The notes below the pieces were generated by a model. That model did no database searches. It saw only the letters and a list, made by a program, of their open reading frames with translations, and was not told the DNA's origin. 7,568 nt of DNA from MGR-bin208 sp043780275 (lineage in GTDB: Bacteria; Bacteroidota; Bacteroidia; Chitinophagales; Chitinophagaceae): NCBI GenBank assembly GCA_043780275.1, contig JAYWCV010000061.1:1-7568 (forward strand), read 5' to 3'. The translations under genes were made by a program, and so were the position numbers. This document shows, one piece after another, positions 1 to 6,280 of the stretch (its first letter is position 1; the number at the start of each line of letters is the position of its first letter).

Positions 1-375
1 GGTGAACTTTCACAAAAACTAACACACCCAAGTAATGAAGTAAAAAAGATTTACTCGGTTACGTTAGACAAGCCGTTAAAGCCTACCGATTTTGAAGCCA
101 TTCTGAAAGGCATAACGCTGGAAGATGGACTTATCCAGGTTGATGTATTGGCTTATACCAATCCGGAAGATAAAAAAGAAATTGGTGTTGAAATACATAG
201 CGGCCGTAACCGTATTGTACGCCGGATTTTTGAACATCTGGGATACGAGGTAAAAGGACTCGACCGGGTGATGTTTGCCGGACTTACCAAGAAAAATGTA
301 AATCGTGGCAAGTGGCGTTATCTCAACGAAAAAGAGATCCGCGAATTGAAATATTTTGGAAAAGGTAAAAAATAA
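1..375 (+). CDS. RsuA/RluB-family pseudouridine synthase, C-terminal part (5' end outside window)
   Basis: The reading frame is open from the first base and ends at TAA 373-375, giving 124 C-terminal residues. This family isomerises a specific uridine of ribosomal RNA to pseudouridine in the cytoplasm. The visible part begins with a GELSQKLTHPSNEV stretch, the family's usual link (leucine-rich, then THP, then a conserved Lys/Tyr strand) just after the catalytic segment. It ends with HSGRNRIVRRIFEHLGYEV (about residues 64-82 of the fragment), the family's GRNRQVRRM-like RNA-binding motif. The catalytic Asp region (GRLDxxTxG) and any N-terminal S4 domain lie left of the window and cannot be checked. 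A TTG at 148 is not the start, because homology continues upstream of it. It probably shares a transcript with the RluA-type gene that starts 12 bases after its stop. RluB, RluE, RluF and RsuA cannot be told apart from this fragment, so no symbol is given. Confidence 0.9.
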   Translation, partial: GELSQKLTHPSNEVKKIYSVTLDKPLKPTDFEAILKGITLEDGLIQVDVLAYTNPEDKKEIGVEIHSGRNRIVRRIFEHLGYEVKGLDRVMFAGLTKKNVNRGKWRYLNEKEIRELKYFGKGKK

Positions 376-387
376 TTCAACCATTGA

Positions 388-1122
388 ATGAACGAATTCA
401 TGAAAATTACTGATCTGATTCTATTTGAAAATGATGACTTTGTTGCCTTGAATAAACCGGCGGGCTTATTATCAATTCCCGACAGAGAAGGAAAAGAAGT
501 ATCGCTGAAAAGCTTACTGCTGGCAGCTTACGGAACCATCTTTACGGTTCACCGACTTGACAGAGACACCAGTGGTTTGATTGTATTTGCAAAAAACGAC
601 ATGGCACATCGTCATCTTTCCATGCAATTTGAAAACAGGGAAACAGAAAAAATATATACCGGTTTAGTGCATGGTATTCTGCATGAAAAATCGGGTACCA
701 TTGATGCACGGATTGCAGAGCATTCGTATAAAGCAAGTACCATGATCATTCATGATCGGGGAAAGGAATCAAGGACAGATTATGAAGTAATAGATGAATT
801 TAAAAAATACTCTTTAGTACAATTTCAAATTCATACCGGACGTACACACCAGATCAGGATACATATGAAGCATATCGGTCATCCACTGGCTTGTGATGCT
901 ATTTACGGAGATGGAAACCCTATTTTACTTTCTTCCTTAAAAAAGAAATTCAATCTGTCGAAAAATGCAGACGAAGAAACACCTATATTAAAGAGACTTG
1001 CTTTACATGCCGGTACATTAAAATTCAAAGATCCGGCAGAACAGGTAATTGAGTTGACAGCCGAATTTCCTAAAGACCTGAGAGCAACCCTGCAGCAATT
1101 AAAAAAACTGCAAAGTAAATAA
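388..1122 (+). CDS. RluA-family RNA pseudouridine synthase
   Basis: This 244-residue cytoplasmic enzyme should convert uridine to pseudouridine in rRNA and/or tRNA. The signature VHRLDRDTSGLIVFAKN lies at residues 54-70, with Asp58 as the expected catalytic nucleophile. The N-terminal NKPAGLL motif (22-28) and HTGRTHQIRIHMKHIGHPL (149-167), with its conserved Arg near the active site, are also present, as is the late LKRLALHAGTL segment (201-211). There is no S4 RNA-binding domain in front of the catalytic domain, as in the short RluA/TruC-like members and unlike RluC and RluD. The start is taken at ATG 388; a second in-frame ATG at 400 (Met5) is an equally reasonable start, since only four residues separate them and neither has a clear ribosome binding site. 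It follows the RsuA/RluB-type gene by 12 bases and is probably co-transcribed. The target uridine cannot be deduced from sequence. Confidence 0.93.
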   Translation: MNEFMKITDLILFENDDFVALNKPAGLLSIPDREGKEVSLKSLLLAAYGTIFTVHRLDRDTSGLIVFAKNDMAHRHLSMQFENRETEKIYTGLVHGILHEKSGTIDARIAEHSYKASTMIIHDRGKESRTDYEVIDEFKKYSLVQFQIHTGRTHQIRIHMKHIGHPLACDAIYGDGNPILLSSLKKKFNLSKNADEETPILKRLALHAGTLKFKDPAEQVIELTAEFPKDLRATLQQLKKLQSK

Positions 1123-1147
1123 CTGCTTTCAAACCTGCTGATTTAAC

Positions 1148-1540
1148 TTATTCCAACTTTACCTGGTAATTAATCGGGGAATTTTTTCTAAGCATGGCTG
1201 AAACGCCACAATATTTTTCGAGCGAAAGATCGATTGCCTTTCTTATTTTTTCCTCATTTTTTATATCCGATTTCAAATGAAAAATCATATTGATTTGGGT
1301 AAAAACCTTTGGGTGATCATCTGACTGTTCCGCTTCCACCTCAATCTTAAAATGTGAAAACTCTACTTTCATTTTATGCAGGATATCCACGACGTCTATC
1401 CCACTACAACCCGCCAAACCACTTAACAGCAATGCTTTCGGGCCATGACCATTTTTCTTATCCCCATCCATTTTAATAAAATTACCATCATGCTCCGCTT
1501 CAAATTCCTGATTCTTTTTCCAGGTTGTAATCGTCTTCAT
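1148..1540 (-). CDS. OsmC-family protein (YhfA-like)
   Basis: A protein of 130 residues with the OsmC/Ohr fold. Family members are cytoplasmic, usually dimeric, and many reduce organic hydroperoxides with a pair of cysteines. The two expected cysteines are present: Cys45 in GLAGCSGIDV and Cys111 in EKYCGVSAML. The spacing and the GCSGIDV context resemble the YhfA-like branch rather than classical Ohr, so peroxidase activity is an inference and the physiological substrate is unknown. The start is ATG (complement of 1538-1540), and the length is normal for the family. It is the last gene of the leftward cluster, 22 bases after the CDF transporter, and faces the RluA-type gene across 25 bases. 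No hairpin terminator is apparent between the two converging genes. Confidence 0.9.
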   Translation of the reverse strand: MKTITTWKKNQEFEAEHDGNFIKMDGDKKNGHGPKALLLSGLAGCSGIDVVDILHKMKVEFSHFKIEVEAEQSDDHPKVFTQINMIFHLKSDIKNEEKIRKAIDLSLEKYCGVSAMLRKNSPINYQVKLE

Positions 1541-1562
1541 TATAAAATTGTTTATTAATTAA

Positions 1563-2549
1563 TCAGGGCAATTGAAATTTTTCATTCTTCAAAATATTCT
1601 CCAGGTTCCAGGGAATTGCTTTTTCAAAATCATGGATTCTTTCTGTACAATTCATTTTATTACAAATTTTGCATGAAAAAGACAGGCATCCATCCGAATG
1701 TACAAACAGTTCAAGTGAATCGCCAAATTCGTTTTTCACCAACGAGGCTAAAGCATCTATTTCTTTGTGTGCTTCATGCACATTCAAAAACCAGGGCACC
1801 GTCAAATGTGCATCCAGGTGCAAAACGGCTCCGTATTTTATCACCCGGAGATTATGCAGATCTACCCAGTTTTCGCGTTTATTATCTTGCAAAGTTTTCA
1901 CCAGTTTTGAAAGCAATTGTTCATCTGCTTCATCCATAATACCGGCAATGGATTTACGAATTATTTTATAGCCGGTAATGATAATAATCAAGGAAACAAA
2001 CAATGCCAATATGCTATCAATCCAGGTGAACCCGGAGAAATAAATAAGTATTAATCCTAAAATTATTCCCATAGTGGAATAAGAATCGGTCAGTAAATGT
2101 TTGCCACTGGCCTGTAGTGCCGGAGAATTATTTTTGTTTCCTTTCTTCAAACAAACAAAACCAGCTAACACATTAATGATTGCTGTTGCGGCAACCAGAA
2201 TTATTCCTTTATCCAACTGATGCAAGACAACTGGATAAACTAAATTTTCAATAGCCTTGTAAACAATTAAAATTCCTGCGATAATGATCAATGTACCTTC
2301 AATAGCAGCCGAAATAAATTCTGCTTTGCCATGTCCATAGGGATGATTCTTATCACGTGGTTTTGCCGCAACATAAAGGCTATACAACCCAATAAACCCT
2401 GCTGCTACATTTACAATACTCTCCAACGCATCTGTTAGTACCGCTACTGAATGGGTTATATAAAAAGCGAAAAATTTAACCGCCAGCAAGATTACTGAAA
2501 TGGCAGCTATCCATCGTTGTAAGGAAAAATTTTCTTTGGCTGTATTCAT
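1563..2549 (-). CDS. Cation diffusion facilitator (CDF) family transporter
   Basis: This 328-residue inner-membrane protein is expected to export divalent metal (Zn, Fe, Mn or similar) by proton antiport. Six hydrophobic helices are visible at about residues 13-31, 36-60, 79-101, 114-133, 154-171 and 175-193. The helix 2 motif is LTDALESIVN (38-47), where the positions that bind metal in classical members hold Glu43 and Asn47. Helix 5 has the usual HxxxD pair, His151 and Asp155 (HLLTD). A KPRDKNHPYGHGKAE loop (63-77) is characteristic of the family. The cytoplasmic C-terminal domain carries HLDAH (244-248) and HEAH (258-261), then a cysteine cluster Cys288, Cys293, Cys296, Cys301 in the tail. 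The altered helix 2 site makes the metal hard to predict. It lies between the LPS permease and the OsmC gene with short gaps, probably in one operon. Confidence 0.93.
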   Translation of the reverse strand: MNTAKENFSLQRWIAAISVILLAVKFFAFYITHSVAVLTDALESIVNVAAGFIGLYSLYVAAKPRDKNHPYGHGKAEFISAAIEGTLIIIAGILIVYKAIENLVYPVVLHQLDKGIILVAATAIINVLAGFVCLKKGNKNNSPALQASGKHLLTDSYSTMGIILGLILIYFSGFTWIDSILALFVSLIIIITGYKIIRKSIAGIMDEADEQLLSKLVKTLQDNKRENWVDLHNLRVIKYGAVLHLDAHLTVPWFLNVHEAHKEIDALASLVKNEFGDSLELFVHSDGCLSFSCKICNKMNCTERIHDFEKAIPWNLENILKNEKFQLP

Positions 2550-2573
2550 TTTTAAAATCAGCTTGATGTGAAA

Positions 2574-4004
2574 TTAAATTTCACGTTCTTTAAATCGTAA
2601 TCTCCATTTCTTTAAAAACCGGAAATAGAATTCTTTGTTGAATAACTGGGCATCTTTTCTGGCTTTATACGTCAGGAAAAATCCGATGGGCAGTAATACC
2701 AAATTTGCTAACCATAAGCCAGCAAATGCACTCATGGCATCTGTTTTAGCCAATTGTTCCCCTGTTCTGTTTACAAAGAAAAAGATAACAAAAAATATAA
2801 TCGCAAATACAAGTGGCGTTCCGAGTCCGCCTTTTCGAATAATAGAACCCAATGGTGCACCAATTAAAAATAAAACCATGCAGGTAAAAGAAAGGGCCAG
2901 TTTTTTTTGCCACTCTATCTTGTGGCTTTTAATGGTTTTGCTTTTATTTTCTATTTCACCGATATAGTTGTCCAAATTTGACTTGGCCGAATTAGCTTTA
3001 TTAGCCACCAACTGACTGATTAAAGTTTCCGTTGAGTCTGGCAATATTTCATTCAAGATTTTAGCTTTTACTTTCAGCAAACTGTCGGGCATTTTCCAAC
3101 TGCTATCCAATAATGTGTTAAATGTAAATGAAGAAAATAATCCGGTTTGTATATTTTTAATGTATTCCTTTTTATTTTTTTCCAGCGAATCAAGTGATTT
3201 ATCCAATTGCCGAAGGCTCAACATCCGCTCATGATTTTTGTTGATACTATCGGCTGTTCTTGAAAACTGAAATGAACTCAGATCAAATTGCTTTTTATAT
3301 TCTTTAAATTTTATGCGAACATAATCTGTTTTAGTATTGGTTCGGTCACCCCTTTCTTCATATCGCATTCCGTTTTTTAAATGAAACTCCAAAAAGCGTT
3401 TGTTCGGAGAAATCCGCATCACACCACTTTCAGCAATCATAAAATTATCTTGTAAACTGTTGTTCTGCTCGTAAATAATTACATCCCGGATAATGCTGTC
3501 ATTTTTTTCTTTTACTCCTATTTTAATGGAATAGCCACTGATCTTATCATAAAAAATACCTTCTTTTAAATCGAATGCCGGCTTTGCATAAACGATGTCA
3601 GACAAAAGTGTTTTTGATTTTAGGTTGGCAACCGGTATGATGTTATTAGAAAAAGAAAATGCAACGGCACTTATCAAAACGGTAACAATCAATAGTGGCC
3701 GCATAAAACGAATGAGTGATATGCCGGCAGATTTAACAGCCACCAATTCAAAACTTTCACCCAGGTTTCCAAAAGTCATTAAAGAAGAAAGTAAAACAGA
3801 AAGCGGTAAAGCCAGTGGAACCAAGGATGCACTTTGATACCAGATGAACTCGATAATGATTCCGGTAGATAAACCTTTTCCAACAAAATCATCAATGTAT
3901 AACCAAAAAAATTGCAACACCAAAACCATTAAGGTTATAAAGAAGGTGGCAATGAATGGACCTACAAAGGCTTTTATTATAAGTTTATCCAGCTTTTTAA
4001 TCAC
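2574..4004 (-). CDS. LptF/LptG (YjgP/YjgQ) family lipopolysaccharide export permease
   Basis: An inner-membrane permease subunit of the Lpt machine, which with the LptB ATPase lifts lipopolysaccharide from the inner membrane to the periplasmic bridge. Three helices sit at about residues 12-36, 54-77 and 100-120, followed by a large periplasmic part and three more helices at about 367-384, 396-413 and 424-446. The loop after helix 4, GAPLGSIIRKGGLGTPL (382-398), matches the family signature, and NLGESFELVAVKSAG (80-94) matches the cytoplasmic coupling region. At 476 residues it is about 110 longer than E. coli LptF or LptG. The excess lies at about 245-360, after the jelly-roll domain, in a charged, helix-prone stretch. 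The start codon is GTG (complement of 4002-4004): no in-frame ATG exists between it and the upstream in-frame stop. It is first in the leftward cluster. Whether it acts as LptF or LptG cannot be decided here. Confidence 0.92.
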   Translation of the reverse strand: MIKKLDKLIIKAFVGPFIATFFITLMVLVLQFFWLYIDDFVGKGLSTGIIIEFIWYQSASLVPLALPLSVLLSSLMTFGNLGESFELVAVKSAGISLIRFMRPLLIVTVLISAVAFSFSNNIIPVANLKSKTLLSDIVYAKPAFDLKEGIFYDKISGYSIKIGVKEKNDSIIRDVIIYEQNNSLQDNFMIAESGVMRISPNKRFLEFHLKNGMRYEERGDRTNTKTDYVRIKFKEYKKQFDLSSFQFSRTADSINKNHERMLSLRQLDKSLDSLEKNKKEYIKNIQTGLFSSFTFNTLLDSSWKMPDSLLKVKAKILNEILPDSTETLISQLVANKANSAKSNLDNYIGEIENKSKTIKSHKIEWQKKLALSFTCMVLFLIGAPLGSIIRKGGLGTPLVFAIIFFVIFFFVNRTGEQLAKTDAMSAFAGLWLANLVLLPIGFFLTYKARKDAQLFNKEFYFRFLKKWRLRFKEREI

Positions 4005-4018
4005 GGGTAAATTATTCT

Positions 4019-4050
4019 TAAATCTATATCTTTAATACAATGGGCACAAA
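4019..4050 (-). promoter_or_regulatory. Candidate promoter for the LptF/G-CDF-OsmC cluster
   Basis: Read leftward, TTTG (complement of 4047-4050) is followed after 20 bases by TAGATTTA (complement of 4019-4026). This fits the Bacteroidota -33 TTTG and -7 TAnnTTTG pattern with one mismatch. It would start transcription about ten bases before the GTG at 4004. The -33 element lies inside the first codons of the divergent gene. This is a pattern match only, in an AT-rich background. Confidence 0.35.
4027..4034 (+). promoter_or_regulatory. Candidate -7 element for the 201-residue gene
   Basis: TATCTTTA matches TAnnTTTG at all but the last base and directly abuts the leftward -7 candidate. A start site at the usual distance would fall at or very near the ATG at 4040, implying a leaderless or almost leaderless message. 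No -33 TTTG is seen at the right distance upstream, so support is weak. Confidence 0.2.
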
Positions 4051-4645
4051 AATAAGACTTTCGCAACAGGAGGCAGAACTGGTTTTAAATTCTGATTGGA
4101 TTTTTAAAAAAAATGTAATTCTTGTTAAGGCTAAAAAATTACTGGAAACTATTTCTGTAGAAATGCAAACAGAATTAAACCCATTAAAAACCATTATTCC
4201 ATTAGAAGTATTAAAAATTTCACCTAAAATATCGAAAGGCGAAAACTACCAGGGACTGCCCTACCTGGTACTGGATTTTCCCCGTTTTTTCGATAAAGAA
4301 AATATTTTTGCTATCCGAATTTTTTTCTGGTGGGGTAATTTTTTCAGTATCACCATGCAGCTTAGTGGAATTTATAAACAACAGTACATAGAAAAGTTAC
4401 AGTTGTCTTTTCCCGCATTGCAGAAAAATAATTTTTCCGTTTGTATTTCGGATGACCCATGGGAGCACCATTTTGAAAAGAGTAATTATGCATCCATTCA
4501 AAGCCTTTCAGAAATAGAATTCAGAAAGCTTATATCCAATTCTCCATTTATTAAAATTGCAAAACGGTTTCCGCTGCAACAATGGAATGAAGTGGAAGAA
4601 AATCTTCTGCTGAATTTTAAATTTCTAATTGAAATACTGAATTAA
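4040..4645 (+). CDS. Conserved-looking hypothetical protein, 201 residues
   Basis: I do not recognise a named function. The protein is soluble-looking, with no signal peptide and no clear membrane helix. The aromatic stretch FAIRIFFWWGNFFSITMQLS (90-109) is hydrophobic, but its polar Arg, Gly-Asn and Gln interruptions make a beta-strand pair more likely than a helix. Other features that look conserved are YQGLPYLVLDFPRFF (70-84), SDDPWEHHFE (137-146) and a final helical part ending LLLNFKFLIEIL. It has one cysteine (Cys135). The ATG at 4040 has an in-frame stop not far upstream, and no Shine-Dalgarno sequence is seen. It diverges from the LPS permease gene across 35 bases and converges on the START-like gene with interlocking stops. 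Codon and base use match its neighbours, so there is no sign of recent transfer. I have a weak impression of similar proteins in other Bacteroidota, which a search would have to confirm. Confidence 0.8.
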   Translation: MGTKIRLSQQEAELVLNSDWIFKKNVILVKAKKLLETISVEMQTELNPLKTIIPLEVLKISPKISKGENYQGLPYLVLDFPRFFDKENIFAIRIFFWWGNFFSITMQLSGIYKQQYIEKLQLSFPALQKNNFSVCISDDPWEHHFEKSNYASIQSLSEIEFRKLISNSPFIKIAKRFPLQQWNEVEENLLLNFKFLIEILN

Positions 4646-5022
4646 TAACTTCCCAGTCTGTGAAAAAGTTCTTTCACCTGGTATTCCCAAAGTCTGGATT
4701 GATCGGTAATTTCTTTCTTCTCTGCAAAATCTGAAATGATCAAAATAGTTTGATTGGTCACTTCCGATTTTACTATAGAAAATTCAAAATATTCATTCGG
4801 TGCCGAATGAAGCCATCGGAAACGAATTGATTTTTCATGTTCGGCACTTATTAGCTCCGCTTTTTCTTCAGAACCGTTCCATTCAAAACTGAATATTTTA
4901 TCTCTTTCATCAACTACATCGGCAAACCATTCCTGTAATCCCGATGGAGTTGCAAGGAATTCATATAAGATAGTAGGAGAACATCTAACCGGAAACTCTA
5001 ATGTAAATAACTGTTTACTCAT
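4642..5022 (-). CDS. START-like domain (SRPBCC/AHSA1-type) protein
   Basis: A 126-residue protein that fits a single small helix-grip (START/SRPBCC) domain. The pattern is an N-terminal strand KQLFTLEFPVRCSP (3-16), a helix entering LYEFLATPSGLQEWFADVV (19-37), then alternating strands including FSFEWNG (44-50) and IRFRWLH (66-72). A C-terminal helix LWEYQVKELFHRLGS (111-125) closes the hydrophobic cavity. This arrangement and the LWxxQVxxL..LGS ending match the Bacteroidota START-like family. Family members bind hydrophobic ligands or client proteins, but no ligand is known here and no catalytic residue can be named. The start is ATG (complement of 5020-5022). The stop, complement of 4642-4644, shares bases with the stop of the convergent gene. 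A candidate promoter lies about 35 bases upstream. Confidence 0.85.
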   Translation of the reverse strand: MSKQLFTLEFPVRCSPTILYEFLATPSGLQEWFADVVDERDKIFSFEWNGSEEKAELISAEHEKSIRFRWLHSAPNEYFEFSIVKSEVTNQTILIISDFAEKKEITDQSRLWEYQVKELFHRLGSY

Positions 5023-5056
5023 TTTTCATCATTAAATTATAATCTGTCAACTGCTG

Positions 5057-5086
5057 CAAGTATAGATAAATTATTAGTCTCACAAA
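5057..5086 (-). promoter_or_regulatory. Candidate promoter for the START-like gene
   Basis: Read leftward, TTTG (complement of 5083-5086) is followed after 18 bases by TATACTTG (complement of 5057-5064), seven of eight positions or better against TAnnTTTG. Transcription would begin near 5050, giving a leader of roughly 28 bases before the ATG at 5022. Pattern match only. Confidence 0.38.
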
Positions 5087-5154
5087 ATATAATTTTAAAT
5101 TACCCTTTAAAAAGGTCATTTTTTAACTAAAAACAAAATAAAAACCTAAATAAC

Positions 5155-5212
5155 ACGTTAAAAGATAATATTATATTTTTTTTCGATAACTATAAAAAGA
5201 CTAATTTAACGT
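5155..5212. repeat. 8-base inverted repeat in the rpoD leader
   Basis: ACGTTAAA at 5155-5162 is the exact reverse complement of TTTAACGT at 5205-5212, with 42 bases between the arms. The flanks do not extend the match. It could mark paired sites for a dimeric regulator upstream of rpoD, but arms this short in such AT-rich DNA may be chance. Confidence 0.2.
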
Positions 5213-5331
5213 AACAATTTTATCCTATTAGAAAACCATAGGTATATCGGAGGCTTATTTGAGGAGTAGCAAAACTGACAATTGATTGAATTTAACCTTA
5301 AAATAACCAATATACACTAAAACCTTTACCC

Positions 5332-6207
5332 ATGAGTATGCGACAACTGAAGATCACGAAGTCGATTACGAATCGTGAATCTCAAAGTCTTGAAAAGTAT
5401 TTGCAGGAAATCGGCAAAGTTGAACTGATTACACCCGAAGAGGAAGTAAAACTAGCCAAACGAATCAAGCAGGGCGATCAATTTGCATTAGATCGTTTAA
5501 CCCGTGCTAATCTTAGATTTGTTGTTTCTGTTTCCAAACAATATCAAAATCAGGGTTTATCATTACCCGATTTAATTAATGAGGGAAACCTTGGATTAAT
5601 TAAAGCAGCACAACGTTTTGATGAAACCCGTGGATTTAAATTCATCTCTTATGCTGTGTGGTGGATCAGACAAAGTATTTTACAATCCCTTGCCGAACAG
5701 TCCAGAATTGTTCGACTGCCTTTAAATAAAGTGGGTTTAACAAATAAGGTTCAAAAAGCATTTTCTACATTGGAGCAGGAGTATGAACGTGAACCATCAG
5801 CTGAAGAAGTTGCCGAATTTTTAGGTTTAGAATTGGATGATGTAACCTCTTCCATGAATTCTTCCATCAGGCATTTAAGTGTTGATACACCCTTATCAGA
5901 AGGTGAAGACGGTTCGCTGCTGGATGTAATGGTAAATCATAATTCTGAAAAAACAGACGGCGAACTGGAGCATAAGCAATCCTTAAAAACAGAAATTGAC
6001 CGTTCATTAAGAATACTGACCGAACGCCAGAAAGAAGTGATATGTTACTTTTTTGGGATAGGTGTCGATCACCCGATGAGCCTGGAAGACATTGGTGAGA
6101 AATTTAATTTGACCAGGGAAAGAGTACGTCAGATAAAAGACAAGGCCATTACCAAACTAAGAACTACGAATCGTTGTAATCTTTTAAGGCCCTATTTAGG
6201 CGTATGA
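5332..6207 (+). CDS. rpoD: Primary sigma factor RpoD (sigma-70 family, Bacteroidota type)
   Basis: The housekeeping sigma subunit of RNA polymerase, which recognises the -33/-7 promoters of this phylum. At 291 residues it is far shorter than E. coli RpoD because region 1.1 and the non-conserved insert are absent, which is normal for Bacteroidota. Region 1.2 covers about residues 15-48. Region 2 covers 49-119, with LRFVVSVSKQYQNQGL, DLINEGNLGLIKAAQRFD and the -10 recognition helix FISYAVWWIRQSI. Region 3 covers about 120-220, starting with the RIVRLP motif. Region 4 covers about 225-285, with the helix-turn-helix SLEDIGEKFNLTRERVRQIK (250-269) for the -33 element. Two starts are possible: ATG 5332 (MSMRQLK) or ATG 5338 (MRQLK). 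The second gives the N-terminus usual for the family, so the true start may be 5338. Transcription ends at the hairpin at 6252-6280. Confidence 0.97.
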   Translation: MSMRQLKITKSITNRESQSLEKYLQEIGKVELITPEEEVKLAKRIKQGDQFALDRLTRANLRFVVSVSKQYQNQGLSLPDLINEGNLGLIKAAQRFDETRGFKFISYAVWWIRQSILQSLAEQSRIVRLPLNKVGLTNKVQKAFSTLEQEYEREPSAEEVAEFLGLELDDVTSSMNSSIRHLSVDTPLSEGEDGSLLDVMVNHNSEKTDGELEHKQSLKTEIDRSLRILTERQKEVICYFFGIGVDHPMSLEDIGEKFNLTRERVRQIKDKAITKLRTTNRCNLLRPYLGV

Positions 6208-6228
6208 TTTAATTCTACACGACATTCT

Positions 6229-6236
6229 TATATTTG
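6229..6236 (+). promoter_or_regulatory. Exact TAnnTTTG -7 element upstream of ffh
   Basis: TATATTTG, followed by C and an A-run, is a perfect match to the Bacteroidota -7 consensus. No TTTG stands at the expected distance upstream; the bases around 6205-6210 read TGATTT. A start site would fall near 6241-6245, just before the hairpin at 6252, so any ffh transcript from here would carry that hairpin at its 5' end. Confidence 0.45.
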
Positions 6237-6251
6237 CAAAAAATGATACTT

Positions 6252-6280
6252 AAAGTGAACTTTTTTTAGTTCACTTTTTA
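6252..6280 (+). terminator. Rho-independent terminator after rpoD
   Basis: AAAGTGAACT (6252-6261) pairs perfectly with AGTTCACTTT (6268-6277) across a six-T loop, giving a 10-base stem followed by T-rich sequence (TTTTTATTTAT counted from the stem's last bases). It begins 44 bases after the rpoD stop codon and ends about 27 bases before the ffh start. The stem has only three G-C pairs, but a perfect stem plus T-tract fits intrinsic terminators in AT-rich genomes. Confidence 0.78.

Larger units (their letters stand above)
5023..5331. other. Divergent AT-rich intergenic region upstream of rpoD
   Basis: This 309-base region separates the START-like gene (leftward) from rpoD (rightward) and holds no convincing open frame. 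It contains the candidate leftward promoter near 5057-5086. For rpoD I find no full TTTG/TAnnTTTG pair. The nearest is TATATTTT at 5172-5179, without a -33 partner, which would leave a leader of about 140 bases. Other structure includes an 8-base inverted repeat (ACGTTAAA at 5155-5162, TTTAACGT at 5205-5212) and a purine-rich patch at about 5249-5268 (CGGAGGC, GAGGAG) too far from the start codon to act as its ribosome binding site. No known riboswitch or small RNA is recognised. Confidence 0.6.

Noticed and set aside
148..375. A separate 75-residue gene starting with TTG at 148
   Set aside because: The frame stays open to base 1, and the residues before 148 continue the pseudouridine synthase family pattern, so this is the tail of a gene truncated by the window edge.
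1123..1147. Possible bidirectional terminator between the RluA-type and OsmC genes
   Set aside because: Only a four-base AAAG/CTTT pairing with a long loop can be drawn and there is no T-tract in either direction.
1554..1563. Perfect palindrome ATTAATTAAT between the CDF and OsmC genes
   Set aside because: It is all A and T in a short AT-rich operon gap and includes part of the CDF stop codon, so chance is a sufficient explanation for a regulator site.
5102..5116. CCTTT-AA-AAAGG hairpin followed by a T-tract, resembling a terminator
   Set aside because: The stem is five base pairs with a two-base loop, which is sterically poor. No rightward gene ends here, and the leftward START-like gene begins rather than ends nearby.
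5249..5268. GGAGG and GAGGAG as ribosome binding sites for rpoD or a small upstream ORF
   Set aside because: They lie more than 60 bases before the rpoD start and are not followed at the right distance by a start codon opening a plausible frame; Bacteroidota also rarely use strong Shine-Dalgarno sites.
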